Assembly (NCBI RefSeq): GCF_015159745.1
Contig: NZ_JADDOJ010000003.1
Span: forward strand, 45,697-109,696
Origin: Ramlibacter aquaticus
Lineage (GTDB): Bacteria; Pseudomonadota; Gammaproteobacteria; Burkholderiales; Burkholderiaceae_C
Direction: 5' to 3'
DNA length: 64,000 bases
Numbering within the stretch: the stretch's first letter is position 1; each line of letters starts with the position of its first letter. The position numbers were made by a program, and so were the translations under genes. The notes below the pieces were generated by a model. That model had not been told where the DNA came from. It saw nothing but the letters and a program-made list of their open reading frames with translations, and ran no database searches. Below are positions 1 through 7,212 of this stretch, in pieces.

Positions 1-298
1 TGATGACGTTCCAGATGATGGCGCCCACCAGGGCCCCGAACACCACGTGCACGTCCACCACGCCGGGCTCCACGATGCCCTTGCCCACGGTCGCGGCCAC
101 GCTGAGGTGGAAGACGGCGATGGCGAGCAGGTTGAAGAAGGCGGCGAAGGCCACCGCGGTGGTGGGCTTGAGCACGCCGGTGGACACCACGGTGGCGATG
201 GAGTTCGCCGCGTCGTGGAAGCCGTTCATGAAGTCGAAGGCCAGGGCCAGGACGACCAGCATGATCACCACCCCCAGGGCGGCCTGTGCGGTATCCAT
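1..298 (-). CDS. Inorganic phosphate transporter, PiT family (N-terminal part)
   Basis: Only the first 99 codons are inside the window; the gene runs off the left edge. The ATG is complement 296..298. The protein opens with a hydrophobic helix (MDTAQAALGVVVIMLVVLAL) and then DFMNGFHDAANSIATVVSTG, the conserved N-terminal signature of PiT cation-coupled phosphate permeases, followed by another hydrophobic stretch. It starts 7 nt after the stop of the DUF47 gene, so the two are almost certainly one transcript. PiT proteins import phosphate, often as a metal-phosphate complex, across the inner membrane. DUF47/PiT pairing is a recurrent arrangement. Confidence 0.92.
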   Translation of the reverse strand, partial: MDTAQAALGVVIMLVVLALAFDFMNGFHDAANSIATVVSTGVLKPTTAVAFAAFFNLLAIAVFHLSVAATVGKGIVEPGVVDVHVVFGALVGAIIWNVI

Positions 299-305
299 GG
301 CCGGC

Positions 306-953
306 TCAGGAGTTCTCGAGGACGATGCCCTCGATCACGTTGGCGACGTCCTCGCACTTGTCCGTGATCGTCTCCAGCAGCTCGTAGATGGCCTTGAGCT
401 TGATGACCTCGCGCACGTCGGGCTCCTCGCGGAAGAGCTTGCTCATGGCGGAACGCATCACGCGGTCGGCGTCGGACTCGAGCTTGTCGATCTCCTCGCA
501 GGTCTTGAGCGCCGCCTCGGGCGTGCCCTTCTCGCTCAGCTTGGCCAGCATGCCGACCGCCTCGCGCATGCGCTCGCAGCACTTGACGCTGAGCTCGGTC
601 AGGCGGGAGATCTCCTCGGTCATGTGCCGCACGTCGTACAGCGCCATGGTTTCGGCCGAGTCCTGGATCAGGTCGGCCACGTCGTCCATGGTGTTGATGA
701 GCGTGTGGATCTGCTCGCGGTCGATCGGCGTGATGAAGGTCTTGTGGATCAGCCGGTTGACGTCGTGCGTCACGCGGTCGGCGGCGCGCTCGGCGTTGTC
801 CACGTCGCGGTTGTATTGCTCGCGCAGGTGCGCGTCACCGTAGTTCGCCACCAGCTGCGAGAAGGCACGCGCGGCCTCGACCACACGGTCCGCGTGCTGA
901 TTGAACATTTCGAAGAAGTTGCCCTCGCGCGGCAGGAGCTTGCCCAGCAGCAT
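306..953 (-). CDS. DUF47 (PhoU-like) phosphate transport accessory protein
   Basis: 215 aa, all-helical and charged, starting MLLGKLLPREGNFFEMFNQH, which matches the DUF47/TIGR00153 family (PhoU-like helical bundles). These proteins act in the cytoplasm beside PiT permeases and are thought to modulate transport or metal binding. Acidic/His patches such as TMDDVADLIQDSAE and TDKCEDVANVIE resemble the metal-binding motifs of PhoU folds. The gene lies 7 nt upstream of the PiT gene on the same strand. A Pho-box-like repeat lies 18 nt upstream of its ATG, suggesting induction by phosphate starvation. No signal peptide or membrane segment is seen. Confidence 0.93.
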   Translation of the reverse strand: MLLGKLLPREGNFFEMFNQHADRVVEAARAFSQLVANYGDAHLREQYNRDVDNAERAADRVTHDVNRLIHKTFITPIDREQIHTLINTMDDVADLIQDSAETMALYDVRHMTEEISRLTELSVKCCERMREAVGMLAKLSEKGTPEAALKTCEEIDKLESDADRVMRSAMSKLFREEPDVREVIKLKAIYELLETITDKCEDVANVIEGIVLENS

Positions 954-966
954 GGGGTCGCCTTTC

Positions 967-989
967 TTTATATGACAATGGAATGACAG
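967..989 (-). promoter_or_regulatory. Candidate Pho box and -10-like element for the DUF47-PiT operon
   Basis: Read on the minus strand, complement 972..989 is CTGTCAT TCCA TTGTCAT: two 7-bp repeats separated by 4 bp, the layout of the PhoB binding unit, with 13 of 14 repeat positions identical to one another. TATAAA (complement 967..972) follows directly. The ATG is at 953, so the 5' untranslated region would be very short and the spacing of box to -10 is closer than in the classical E. coli promoters. Sequence fit is good; function is inferred. Confidence 0.55.
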
Positions 990-1041
990 GCGGGAGTGTA
1001 ACTGCGCCCCCGCCCGGCCCTGCCGCGGGCCAGGCCCACCG

Positions 1042-1410
1042 TCAGGCGCCGCGGAAGACGAAATACACCGCGCCGACCAGGCACAGGCCGGCCCACAGGA
1101 AGTCCAGGCGCGGCGGCTGGTCCAGGTAGATCCAGGCGAAGGGCACGAACACGCACAGCGTGATCACCTCCTGGATGATCTTGAGCTGCGCGACAGTGAG
1201 GCCGGCGGACTCGAAACCGATGCGGTTGCCCGGCACCTGCAGCATGTATTCGAAGAGCGCGATGCCCCAGCTCACCAGGGCGGCCACGTACCAGGGGGAG
1301 CTGGCCAAGTTCTTGAGGTGGCCGTACCAGGCCATGGTCATGAAGCAGTTGGACGCCACGAGCAGCAGCACGGTCTGCACGGTGAAGGGAATGCCTGAGA
1401 GGAAATTCAT
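1042..1410 (-). CDS. DUF486 family small membrane protein
   Basis: 122 aa with four predicted transmembrane helices (about 8-24, 38-56, 75-93, 103-120). The core, with NCFMTMAWYGHLK and the helix SWGIALFEYMLQVPGNRIG, is the DUF486 signature, a short drug/metabolite-transporter-like fold of unknown function. Its ATG (complement 1408..1410) overlaps by two bases the ATG of the divergent pseudouridine synthase, so each promoter must lie within the other gene. No transport substrate can be assigned from the sequence. Confidence 0.9.
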   Translation of the reverse strand: MNFLSGIPFTVQTVLLLVASNCFMTMAWYGHLKNLASSPWYVAALVSWGIALFEYMLQVPGNRIGFESAGLTVAQLKIIQEVITLCVFVPFAWIYLDQPPRLDFLWAGLCLVGAVYFVFRGA

Positions 1411-2086
1411 GGCCCGATTATGGGAAGCGCCGCCCGCGCGCGCAGGCCTGGGGTTGCTGCATGCGGATGGGCTGCTGCTGGTGCTGGACAAGCCGGCGGG
1501 CCTGCTGGCCGTGCCCGGCCGCGGCGCGGACAAGCAGGACTGCCTGGCCGCCCGGGTACAGCGCCTGTACCCGGAGGCGCGCATCGTGCACCGGCTGGAC
1601 ATGGCGACCTCGGGCCTGCTGCTGATGGCGCGCGGGCTGATGGCGCAGCGGCAACTGTCGGCCGCCTTCGAGCAGCGCGAGGTGGCCAAGCGCTACCAGG
1701 CCGTGGTCGCGGGCCGGCTGGCGACGCCTGCGGACGCGGACGACGAGGGCTGGTCCTGCATCGCGCTGCCGCTGGCGGCCGACTGGCCGCGCCGGCCCAT
1801 GCAGAAGGTGGACACCACGCACGGACGGCCCAGCCTCACGCGCTGGCGGGTGCTGGGCCACGGGGACGGGACCACGCGGCTGGAGCTCGAGCCCCTGACG
1901 GGACGCACCCACCAGCTGCGCGTGCACCTGCAGGCCATCGGCCACCCCATCCTGGGCGATGCGCTGTACGCGCCGCCGCAGGTGCAGGCCGCGGCACCGC
2001 GCCTGCTGCTGCATGCCAGTGAACTGGGCGTGGCGCACCCCGGCAGCGGCGAGGCCCTGCGCTGGCGCAGCCCGCCGCCCTTCTAG
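1409..2086 (+). CDS. RluA-family pseudouridine synthase
   Basis: 225 aa. The motif HRLDMATSGLLL (61-72) carries the catalytic Asp64 of the RluA family, and TGRTHQLRVHLQAIGHPILG further on is the conserved C-terminal core. It should isomerise uridine to pseudouridine in rRNA and/or tRNA. There is no S4 domain, so it is the short RluA type rather than RluC/D; the exact target cannot be told. The ATG at 1409 is the first in-frame start and overlaps the divergent DUF486 start; a TTG at 1454 or a GTG at 1481 would give slightly shorter products that keep the core LVLDKPAGLLAVPGRG. Confidence 0.88.
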   Translation: MARLWEAPPARAGLGLLHADGLLLVLDKPAGLLAVPGRGADKQDCLAARVQRLYPEARIVHRLDMATSGLLLMARGLMAQRQLSAAFEQREVAKRYQAVVAGRLATPADADDEGWSCIALPLAADWPRRPMQKVDTTHGRPSLTRWRVLGHGDGTTRLELEPLTGRTHQLRVHLQAIGHPILGDALYAPPQVQAAAPRLLLHASELGVAHPGSGEALRWRSPPPF

Positions 2087-2102
2087 CGGACGGGCGCGGG
2101 CC

Positions 2103-2363
2103 TCAGCCCTCGGGCGGGCGCGCCACCATCACCTCGTACCAGCGGCCCCAGGCCGCGTCGGTGTCGCGGCGAGCCTGCAGCCAGGTGGCGAGCTCGTGCG
2201 AACGCAGCAGCGCCGCGCCGCCCTCGGGCCCCAGGCTCTCGCGGTGGCGCACGAAGGCGCCGCGGGCGACCGCCTCCAGGCCTTCGATGCGCAGGGCCGC
2301 GCCCTCCACCAGGGCCAGCTCCTGGGCCCACCAGTTCGTGGATTCCTCGAGGGCCTCAGCCAT
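2103..2363 (-). CDS. Small conserved protein of unknown function (86 aa)
   Basis: 86 aa, acidic and probably helical, starting MAEALEESTNWWAQELALVE and ending RWYEVMVARPPEG. I do not recognise the family. The ATG overlaps the end of the upstream 66-aa gene by 8 nt (2356..2363), so translation is probably coupled and the two products may work together. It converges with the pseudouridine synthase gene, leaving 16 nt between the stops. No signal peptide, membrane helix or cysteines are present. Confidence 0.6.
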   Translation of the reverse strand: MAEALEESTNWWAQELALVEGAALRIEGLEAVARGAFVRHRESLGPEGGAALLRSHELATWLQARRDTDAAWGRWYEVMVARPPEG

Positions 2364-2556
2364 TGCGGCATTCCTCGCGGCAGCGGTACTGGCGGGCGCC
2401 GGCCATGACCACGGGGCGCAGCAGGGAGCGCGGGCGGTGGCGGCCGCACAGGATGCAGCTCATGGTGCCGGACTCGCCCAGGTAGGGGCTGCCGCCCACC
2501 TTGCTCTCGTAGCGCAGGCCATCCTGGTGGATGACCGTCTTGAGATCGTCGCGCAT
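2356..2556 (-). CDS. Small Cys-motif protein of unknown function (66 aa)
   Basis: 66 aa starting MRDDLKTVIHQDGLRYESKV. It has CILCGRHRPRSLL near residue 36 and a terminal CREEC, a four-cysteine pattern (CxxC...CxxxC) that could bind zinc. The start is supported by AAGGAGA five bases before the ATG; a longer reading from 2580 lacks such a site. It overlaps the next gene by 8 nt. The family is not recognised; a role in regulation or nucleic-acid binding is only a guess from the knuckle-like cysteines. Confidence 0.6.
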   Translation of the reverse strand: MRDDLKTVIHQDGLRYESKVGGSPYLGESGTMSCILCGRHRPRSLLRPVVMAGARQYRCREECRNG

Positions 2557-2742
2557 GGGTTCTCCTTGGCAGGAGGCCACCGCAGGGCGTTGACGACCGC
2601 GCCGCGGGACTCCTGCGGTGCGCTGTCAGGGTCCCGGCGGCTGCGGTGAGCCGAGCATCCGGCCAGGGCACGAAGCAGGCCGTCCAGGAGAAGTGACCCA
2701 CTATACGCGAGCCGCACGGGCGGTTGGCGCGCGGCCAGCCCT

Positions 2743-3681
2743 TCAGCGCGGCGCGTCCTGCAGGCCTTCGCGCACGCCGGGGTAGCGCAGCCGCAGCCCC
2801 AGTTCCTCGCGCAGCCTGTCGTTGCGCAGGCGGCGCGACTCGGACATGAAGCTCAGCAGCATCAGCGGCAGCGTGGCCTGGGCGGCGTCGCGCGGCACGC
2901 GAGGTGGCCGCGGCAGGCCGTACAGGTCGGCCGCCAGGTCGAAGTAGTCGCCCATCTTCAGCTGGCTGTCGTCGCTCGCGTGGTAGACCCGCTGCGGCCG
3001 GCCGCGCCAGAGAGCGGCGACCACGGCGCGCGCCAGGTCGTCGGCGTGGATGTGGTTGGTGTAGACGTCGTCCTCGGGCGCGAGCACGGGCGTGCCCTTC
3101 TGCAGCCGGTCGCGCGGCGTGCCGCCCACCCGGTCGGGGGCGTAGATGCCGGGGATGCGCAGGATGCTGGCGCGGCTCGCGCCCGCGCGGGCGAAGTGGC
3201 GCACGGCGCGCTCGGCATCCACGCGGCGCTGCGCGCGGGGCGTGCGCGGCGCCACCGGCCGCGACTCGGGGACCCAGTCGCCGCCGCAATCGCCGTACAC
3301 GCCCGAGGTCGAGCCGTAGACCAGCGAGACCGGGCGGCTGCGGCGCAGCAGCACCGCCATCAGGCGCGCGGTGCGCGGGTCGCGCCACCATAGGGCCTGC
3401 TCGCCTTCGCCCGGCGGCGGTGCCAGGTGCACGACCCGGGTGGCGATGCCCGCCAGCCGCGCCAGCGTCGCGATGTCGTCCAGGTTGCCGGCCAGGGGCA
3501 GCAGGCCGCGCTCGCGCAGCTGCGGCGCGCGCGCCGGGCTGGAGGTGAGGGCGCGCAGGCTGACGCGGCCGCGCAGCTCGCGCGCCACGCGCAGGCCGAC
3601 GTCGCCACAGCCGACGATGAGGACGCGTTCACGGCGAAAGCGCGCGGGCAGCGCGCCGAGTGGGCTCTGGATTGAAGGCAA
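2743..3681 (-). CDS. NAD-dependent epimerase/dehydratase-like protein
   Basis: 312 aa with an N-terminal Rossmann motif GCGDVGLRVARELRG (24-38), the atypical GxGxxG of YeeZ-like extended SDRs, and YGSTSGVYGDCGG (122-133) at the active-site strand. The late IYAPDR and TNHIHADDLA segments are typical of NAD(P)-binding epimerase-like proteins. The substrate is unknown. The only plausible start is a TTG at complement 3679..3681 with a poorly spaced GGAAGA upstream, leaving just 41 bp to the divergent reductase gene; a CTG 30 nt further in is the alternative. Upstream of the two small genes and separated from them by 186 nt. Confidence 0.82.
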   Translation of the reverse strand: MPSIQSPLGALPARFRRERVLIVGCGDVGLRVARELRGRVSLRALTSSPARAPQLRERGLLPLAGNLDDIATLARLAGIATRVVHLAPPPGEGEQALWWRDPRTARLMAVLLRRSRPVSLVYGSTSGVYGDCGGDWVPESRPVAPRTPRAQRRVDAERAVRHFARAGASRASILRIPGIYAPDRVGGTPRDRLQKGTPVLAPEDDVYTNHIHADDLARAVVAALWRGRPQRVYHASDDSQLKMGDYFDLAADLYGLPRPPRVPRDAAQATLPLMLLSFMSESRRLRNDRLREELGLRLRYPGVREGLQDAPR

Positions 3682-3722
3682 AATCGTGGGTTCTTCCGCT
3701 AACAGCTCACTAGGATAACGAA

Positions 3723-4802
3723 ATGACGAGTGCCGCAGCCGGCCCCTTCCAGGTCAAGGTGGAACCCAGCGGGCGCAGCTTCAGTGCCGAGGCCGGCGAG
3801 GCCATCCTCGCGGCCGCGATCCGCCAGGGCGTGGGCATGCCCTACGGCTGCAAGGACGGCGCCTGCGGCTCCTGCAAGTGCAAGAAGCTGGAAGGCAGCG
3901 TCGTCCACGACCCGCACCAGAGCAAGGCGCTGTCGGCCGAGGAGGAGGCCCAGGGCTACATCCTCACCTGCTGCGGCGTGCCCCAGTCCGACCTGGTGCT
4001 GGAGTCGCGCCAGGTCACCGACGAGAGCGCCTTCCCCGTCCGCAAGATGCCCTCGCGCGTGCTCTCGCTGGAGAAGGTGTCGCACGACGTGATGCGGGTG
4101 CGCCTGCAGCTGCCGGCCAACGACACCATCCGCTACCACGCCGGCCAGTACATCGAATTCATCCTGCGCGACGGCGCGCGCCGCAGCTATTCCATGGCGA
4201 ACGCGCCGCACACCCTGCTGGCCCCCGTGGCCGGCACCGTGCCGGCGGGCCCCGTGGTCGAGCTGCACATCCGCCACATGCCCGGCGGCAAGTTCACCGA
4301 CCACGTCTTCACCGCCATGAAGGAGAAGGAGATCCTGCGCTGCGAGGGCCCCTTCGGCAGCTTCTTCCTGCGCGAGGACTCGGCCAAGCCCCTGGTGCTG
4401 CTGGCCTCGGGCACCGGCTTCGCCCCCATCAAGGCGCTGATCGAGCACATGCAGTTCAAGGGCATCGCCCGCCCGGCCACGCTGTACTGGGGCGGCCGCC
4501 GGCCGGCCGACCTGTACATGGACGACTGGGTGCGGGCCCGCCTGGCCGAGATGCCCCAGCTGCGTTACGTGCCGGTGGTCTCCGACGCGCTGCCCGAGGA
4601 CAACTGGACCGGGCGCACCGGCTTCGTCCACCGCGCCGTGATGCAGGACTTCCCCGACCTCTCCGGCCACCAGGTCTACGCCTGCGGCGCGCCCATCGTG
4701 GTGGAGTCCGCGCGCGCCGAGTACGGCGCCGCCTGCGGGTTGCCGGCCGAGGAGTTCTTCGCCGATTCCTTCACCACCGAAGCCGACAAGCACAGCGCAT
4801 GA
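3723..4802 (+). CDS. 2Fe-2S ferredoxin-type flavin reductase (CDP-6-deoxy-delta-3,4-glucoseen reductase-like)
   Basis: 359 aa, three domains. Residues 8-100 form a plant-type ferredoxin domain with YGCKDGACGSC (Cys43, 48, 51) and Cys83; 105-220 is an FAD-binding domain with RRSYS (153-157); 221-350 is an NAD-binding domain with GTGFAPIK (230-237). Such proteins move electrons from NAD(P)H through flavin to the iron-sulfur cluster and on to a partner. Burkholderiales copies are usually annotated as CDP-6-deoxy-delta-3,4-glucoseen reductase, but no dehydratase partner or 3,6-dideoxysugar genes are visible, so the physiological acceptor is open. AGGA precedes the ATG by 8 nt. It overlaps the next gene by 4 nt (ATGA). 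Confidence 0.9.
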   Translation: MTSAAAGPFQVKVEPSGRSFSAEAGEAILAAAIRQGVGMPYGCKDGACGSCKCKKLEGSVVHDPHQSKALSAEEEAQGYILTCCGVPQSDLVLESRQVTDESAFPVRKMPSRVLSLEKVSHDVMRVRLQLPANDTIRYHAGQYIEFILRDGARRSYSMANAPHTLLAPVAGTVPAGPVVELHIRHMPGGKFTDHVFTAMKEKEILRCEGPFGSFFLREDSAKPLVLLASGTGFAPIKALIEHMQFKGIARPATLYWGGRRPADLYMDDWVRARLAEMPQLRYVPVVSDALPEDNWTGRTGFVHRAVMQDFPDLSGHQVYACGAPIVVESARAEYGAACGLPAEEFFADSFTTEADKHSA

Positions 4803-5776
4803 CGGACCGCCGCCACTTCCTGCTCACCAGCGCCGCCGGCACGGCCGCGCTCGCCCTGCCCGCCCTGGCCCAGCCGGGCGGCAAGCCGATCCGGCTGGTC
4901 GTGCCCTACGCGGCGGGCGGCCCCATCGACGCCACCGCGCGCGTGCTCGCCGAGCATGTCAGGGACACCCTGGGCACGGTGATCGTGGACAACCGGCCCG
5001 GCGGCGGCGGCAACATCGGCGCCGACATGGTCGCCAAGGCGGCCCCGGACGGCAGCACCCTGGGCATCGCGGCCGTGGCCACGCATGCGATCAACCCCTG
5101 GCTGTTCCCCCGCATGCCCTACGACGCGCTGCGCGACTTCACGCCCATCACGCAGATGGTGCGGGTGCCCAACGTGCTGGTGATGAACGCCGAGACCGCG
5201 GCCCGCCTGAAGATCCACAGCCTGGCCGACCTGATCGCCTATGCCAAGGCCCACCCGGGCAAGCTCAACTACGGCAGCGGCGGCAACGGCAGCGCCGGCC
5301 ACCTGGCGGGCGAGATGTTCAAGCAGGGCGCCGGCATCTTCGCCGTGCACATCCCCTACAACGGCGGCAACCCGGCCCAGCTGGCGCTGCTGTCGGGCCA
5401 GGTCGACTTCAACTTCGACAACCTGGCCACCGCCGCCCCCAACATCCGGGCCGGCAAGCTCAAGGCCCTGGCCGTCACCACGCTGCGCCGCTCGCCGGCC
5501 CTGCCGGACGTGCCGCCGGTCGCCGACACCCTGCCCGGCTTCGCGATCGACACCTGGTGGGGCCTGGTGGGCCCGGCGGGCATGGCGCCGGAGCTGGTGC
5601 ACAAGCTGAACGCGGCCTTCACCGCCGCGCTGCGCGCGCCCGAGGCCCAGGCCCGCTTCGCCGCCCTGCTGGCCGAGCCGGTGCCCAGCACCCCGCAGGA
5701 GTTCGGGGCCTTCATGAAGGCCGAACTGGCCAAGTACCAGCGCGTGGTGAAGCTGTCCGGCGCCAAGGTCGACTGA
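4799..5776 (+). CDS. Bug/TctC-type tripartite tricarboxylate transporter substrate-binding protein
   Basis: 325 aa. The N-terminus MTDRRHFLLTSAAGTAALAL has twin arginines (RRHFLL) before a hydrophobic stretch and ALAQ, so export may be by Tat. The mature part shows the Bug fold signatures IRLVVPYAAGGPIDATARVLA, NRPGGGGNIGADMVAKAAPDG and GQVDFNFDNLATAAPNIRAGK. Such periplasmic proteins capture small carboxylates or other compounds for a TctAB permease or act as sensors. The start is coupled to the reductase by ATGA overlap. TctA and TctB genes lie 31 kb away, and whether they serve this protein is unknown. Confidence 0.92.
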   Translation: MTDRRHFLLTSAAGTAALALPALAQPGGKPIRLVVPYAAGGPIDATARVLAEHVRDTLGTVIVDNRPGGGGNIGADMVAKAAPDGSTLGIAAVATHAINPWLFPRMPYDALRDFTPITQMVRVPNVLVMNAETAARLKIHSLADLIAYAKAHPGKLNYGSGGNGSAGHLAGEMFKQGAGIFAVHIPYNGGNPAQLALLSGQVDFNFDNLATAAPNIRAGKLKALAVTTLRRSPALPDVPPVADTLPGFAIDTWWGLVGPAGMAPELVHKLNAAFTAALRAPEAQARFAALLAEPVPSTPQEFGAFMKAELAKYQRVVKLSGAKVD

Positions 5777-5815
5777 ATCCCGGCCGTCCTACAGGCCCCG
5801 TGGGACCCGTCCTAC

Positions 5816-5844
5816 GCGACAAATCCCGTACGGCTCTGTACAGT
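5816..5844 (+). promoter_or_regulatory. Possible sigma70-type promoter of the barrel protein gene
   Basis: GCGACA (5816-5821) and TACAGT (5839-5844) are separated by 17 bp, 26 bp upstream of the ATG at 5871. Each hexamer matches the consensus only partly. The spacer also holds the short inverted repeat GTAC-N6-GTAC, and a CCGTCCTAC motif appears twice just upstream (5784-5815). Confidence 0.35.
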
Positions 5845-5870
5845 GGCTCTTCAACCACCGGGAGCAGGTC

Positions 5871-6455
5871 ATGGGCGTGGGACGTTCGATGGGGCTGGTT
5901 CTGGCATCCTTCCTGGGCATGGCCACGGGCGCCGCGCACGCGCAGGCCGCCCCCGGCTCCGGCCTGGCCCCCGGGCGCTACCTGGGCCTGAGCCTGGGCA
6001 CCGACCGTTTCGGCGTCGCCTGCGACCAGAGCACCCAGCTGCTGTGCACCCGTGACGACCGCGCGGCGCGCCTGACCGCCGGCACCGACCTGGGCAAGCA
6101 CTGGGGCGCCGAATTCTCCTGGGTGGACATGGGCCGCGTGCCCCGGCTGGGCGGCGAGACGCACGCCCAGGGGCTCAACTTCAGCGTGGTGGGACGGGCA
6201 CGGCTGGCGTCCTCGGTCGGCGTGTTCGGCCGCCTGGGCACCACCTACGGCCGCACCGACAGCAGCGTCATGGGCGCCGCGCCGGCAGGCAACGCCGAAA
6301 CCGGCTTCGGCCTGGCCTGGGGCGGCGGCGTGAGCTACGACATCACACCGCGCCTGTCGGCCACCCTGGAGATGGACAGCCAGGACTTCCGCTTCCCCGG
6401 CGGCTCGCGCGACCCGGTGCGCTCGACCAGCCTGGGGCTGCGCCTGCGCTACTGA
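5871..6455 (+). CDS. Outer-membrane beta-barrel protein (OmpA/OmpW-like porin family)
   Basis: 194 aa with a signal peptide (hydrophobic 7-22, AAHAQA cleavage near residue 25). The rest alternates short amphipathic strands rich in Gly and aromatics and ends STSLGLRLRY; the terminal aromatic residue after alternating hydrophobics is the BAM recognition pattern. The length suits an eight-stranded barrel. Cys52 and Cys60 may form a loop disulfide. No peptidoglycan-binding domain follows, so its role (small pore, adhesin or structural barrel) is not determinable. Followed by a convergent livF gene. Confidence 0.8.
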   Translation: MGVGRSMGLVLASFLGMATGAAHAQAAPGSGLAPGRYLGLSLGTDRFGVACDQSTQLLCTRDDRAARLTAGTDLGKHWGAEFSWVDMGRVPRLGGETHAQGLNFSVVGRARLASSVGVFGRLGTTYGRTDSSVMGAAPAGNAETGFGLAWGGGVSYDITPRLSATLEMDSQDFRFPGGSRDPVRSTSLGLRLRY

Positions 6456-6495
6456 AGCCGCGCAGGCACGGGGAGGCCGCGCCGGCGCGGGGGCC

Positions 6496-7212
6496 TCACT
6501 CGCCCAGGTAGGCGGCGCGCACCTTGGGGTCGTCCAGCATCTGACGGGCCTCGCCGCTCATGGTGATCATGCCGGAGTCCATCACGTAGCCGCGGTCGGC
6601 GATGGCCAGCGCGCGGCTCGCGTTCTGCTCGACCAGCAGCACCGTCACGCCCTGGGCGTAGACGTCCTTCACCACCTCGAAGATCTTGTCCACCATGATG
6701 GGCGACAGGCCCATGGAAGGCTCGTCCATCAGCAGCACCTTGGGCCGGCTCATGAGCGCGCGGCCCATGGCCAGCATCTGCTGCTCGCCGCCGGACATGG
6801 TGCCGGCGAGCTGGTCGCGGCGCTCCTTCAGGCGCGGGAAGATGGTGAAGACCTTGTCGATGTCCTGGGCGATGCCGGCCGTGTCCTTGCGGATGTGCGC
6901 GCCCATCTGCAGGTTCTCGGTGATGGTCATGCGCGTGAACACGCCACGGCCTTCCGGCACCATGGCCAGGCCCTGCTTGACCAGGTCCCAGGGGCCGCGG
7001 CCGCGGATGCTCTGGCCCAGGTACTCGATGTCGCCGGCGTTGATCGGCAGCAGGCCGGTGATGGCCTTCATGGTGGTGGTCTTGCCGGCGCCGTTGGAGC
7101 CGATCAGGGTGACCAGCTCGCCCTCGCGGACCTCGAAGTCCACGCCCTTGACGGCCTGGATGCCGCCATAGGCGACCTTCAGGCCCTTCACCTTCAGCAG
7201 CGTCTGGCTCAT
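6496..7212 (-). CDS. livF: Branched-chain amino acid ABC transporter ATP-binding protein LivF
   Basis: 238 aa ABC ATPase. Walker A GSNGAGKTT (about 38-46), signature MSGGEQQMLAMGRAL, Walker B VLLMDEPSMGLSP and the LivF-typical ending RAAYLGE. With LivG it hydrolyses ATP to power uptake of branched-chain amino acids or related compounds through LivHM. The ATG overlaps the livG stop by 4 nt. It is the last gene of livH-livM-livG-livF. Confidence 0.96.
   Translation of the reverse strand: MSQTLLKVKGLKVAYGGIQAVKGVDFEVREGELVTLIGSNGAGKTTTMKAITGLLPINAGDIEYLGQSIRGRGPWDLVKQGLAMVPEGRGVFTRMTITENLQMGAHIRKDTAGIAQDIDKVFTIFPRLKERRDQLAGTMSGGEQQMLAMGRALMSRPKVLLMDEPSMGLSPIMVDKIFEVVKDVYAQGVTVLLVEQNASRALAIADRGYVMDSGMITMSGEARQMLDDPKVRAAYLGE

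Noticed and set aside
3..986. 327-codon plus-strand frame at the left edge
   Set aside because: It runs against the DUF47 and PiT genes, which have clear family signatures.
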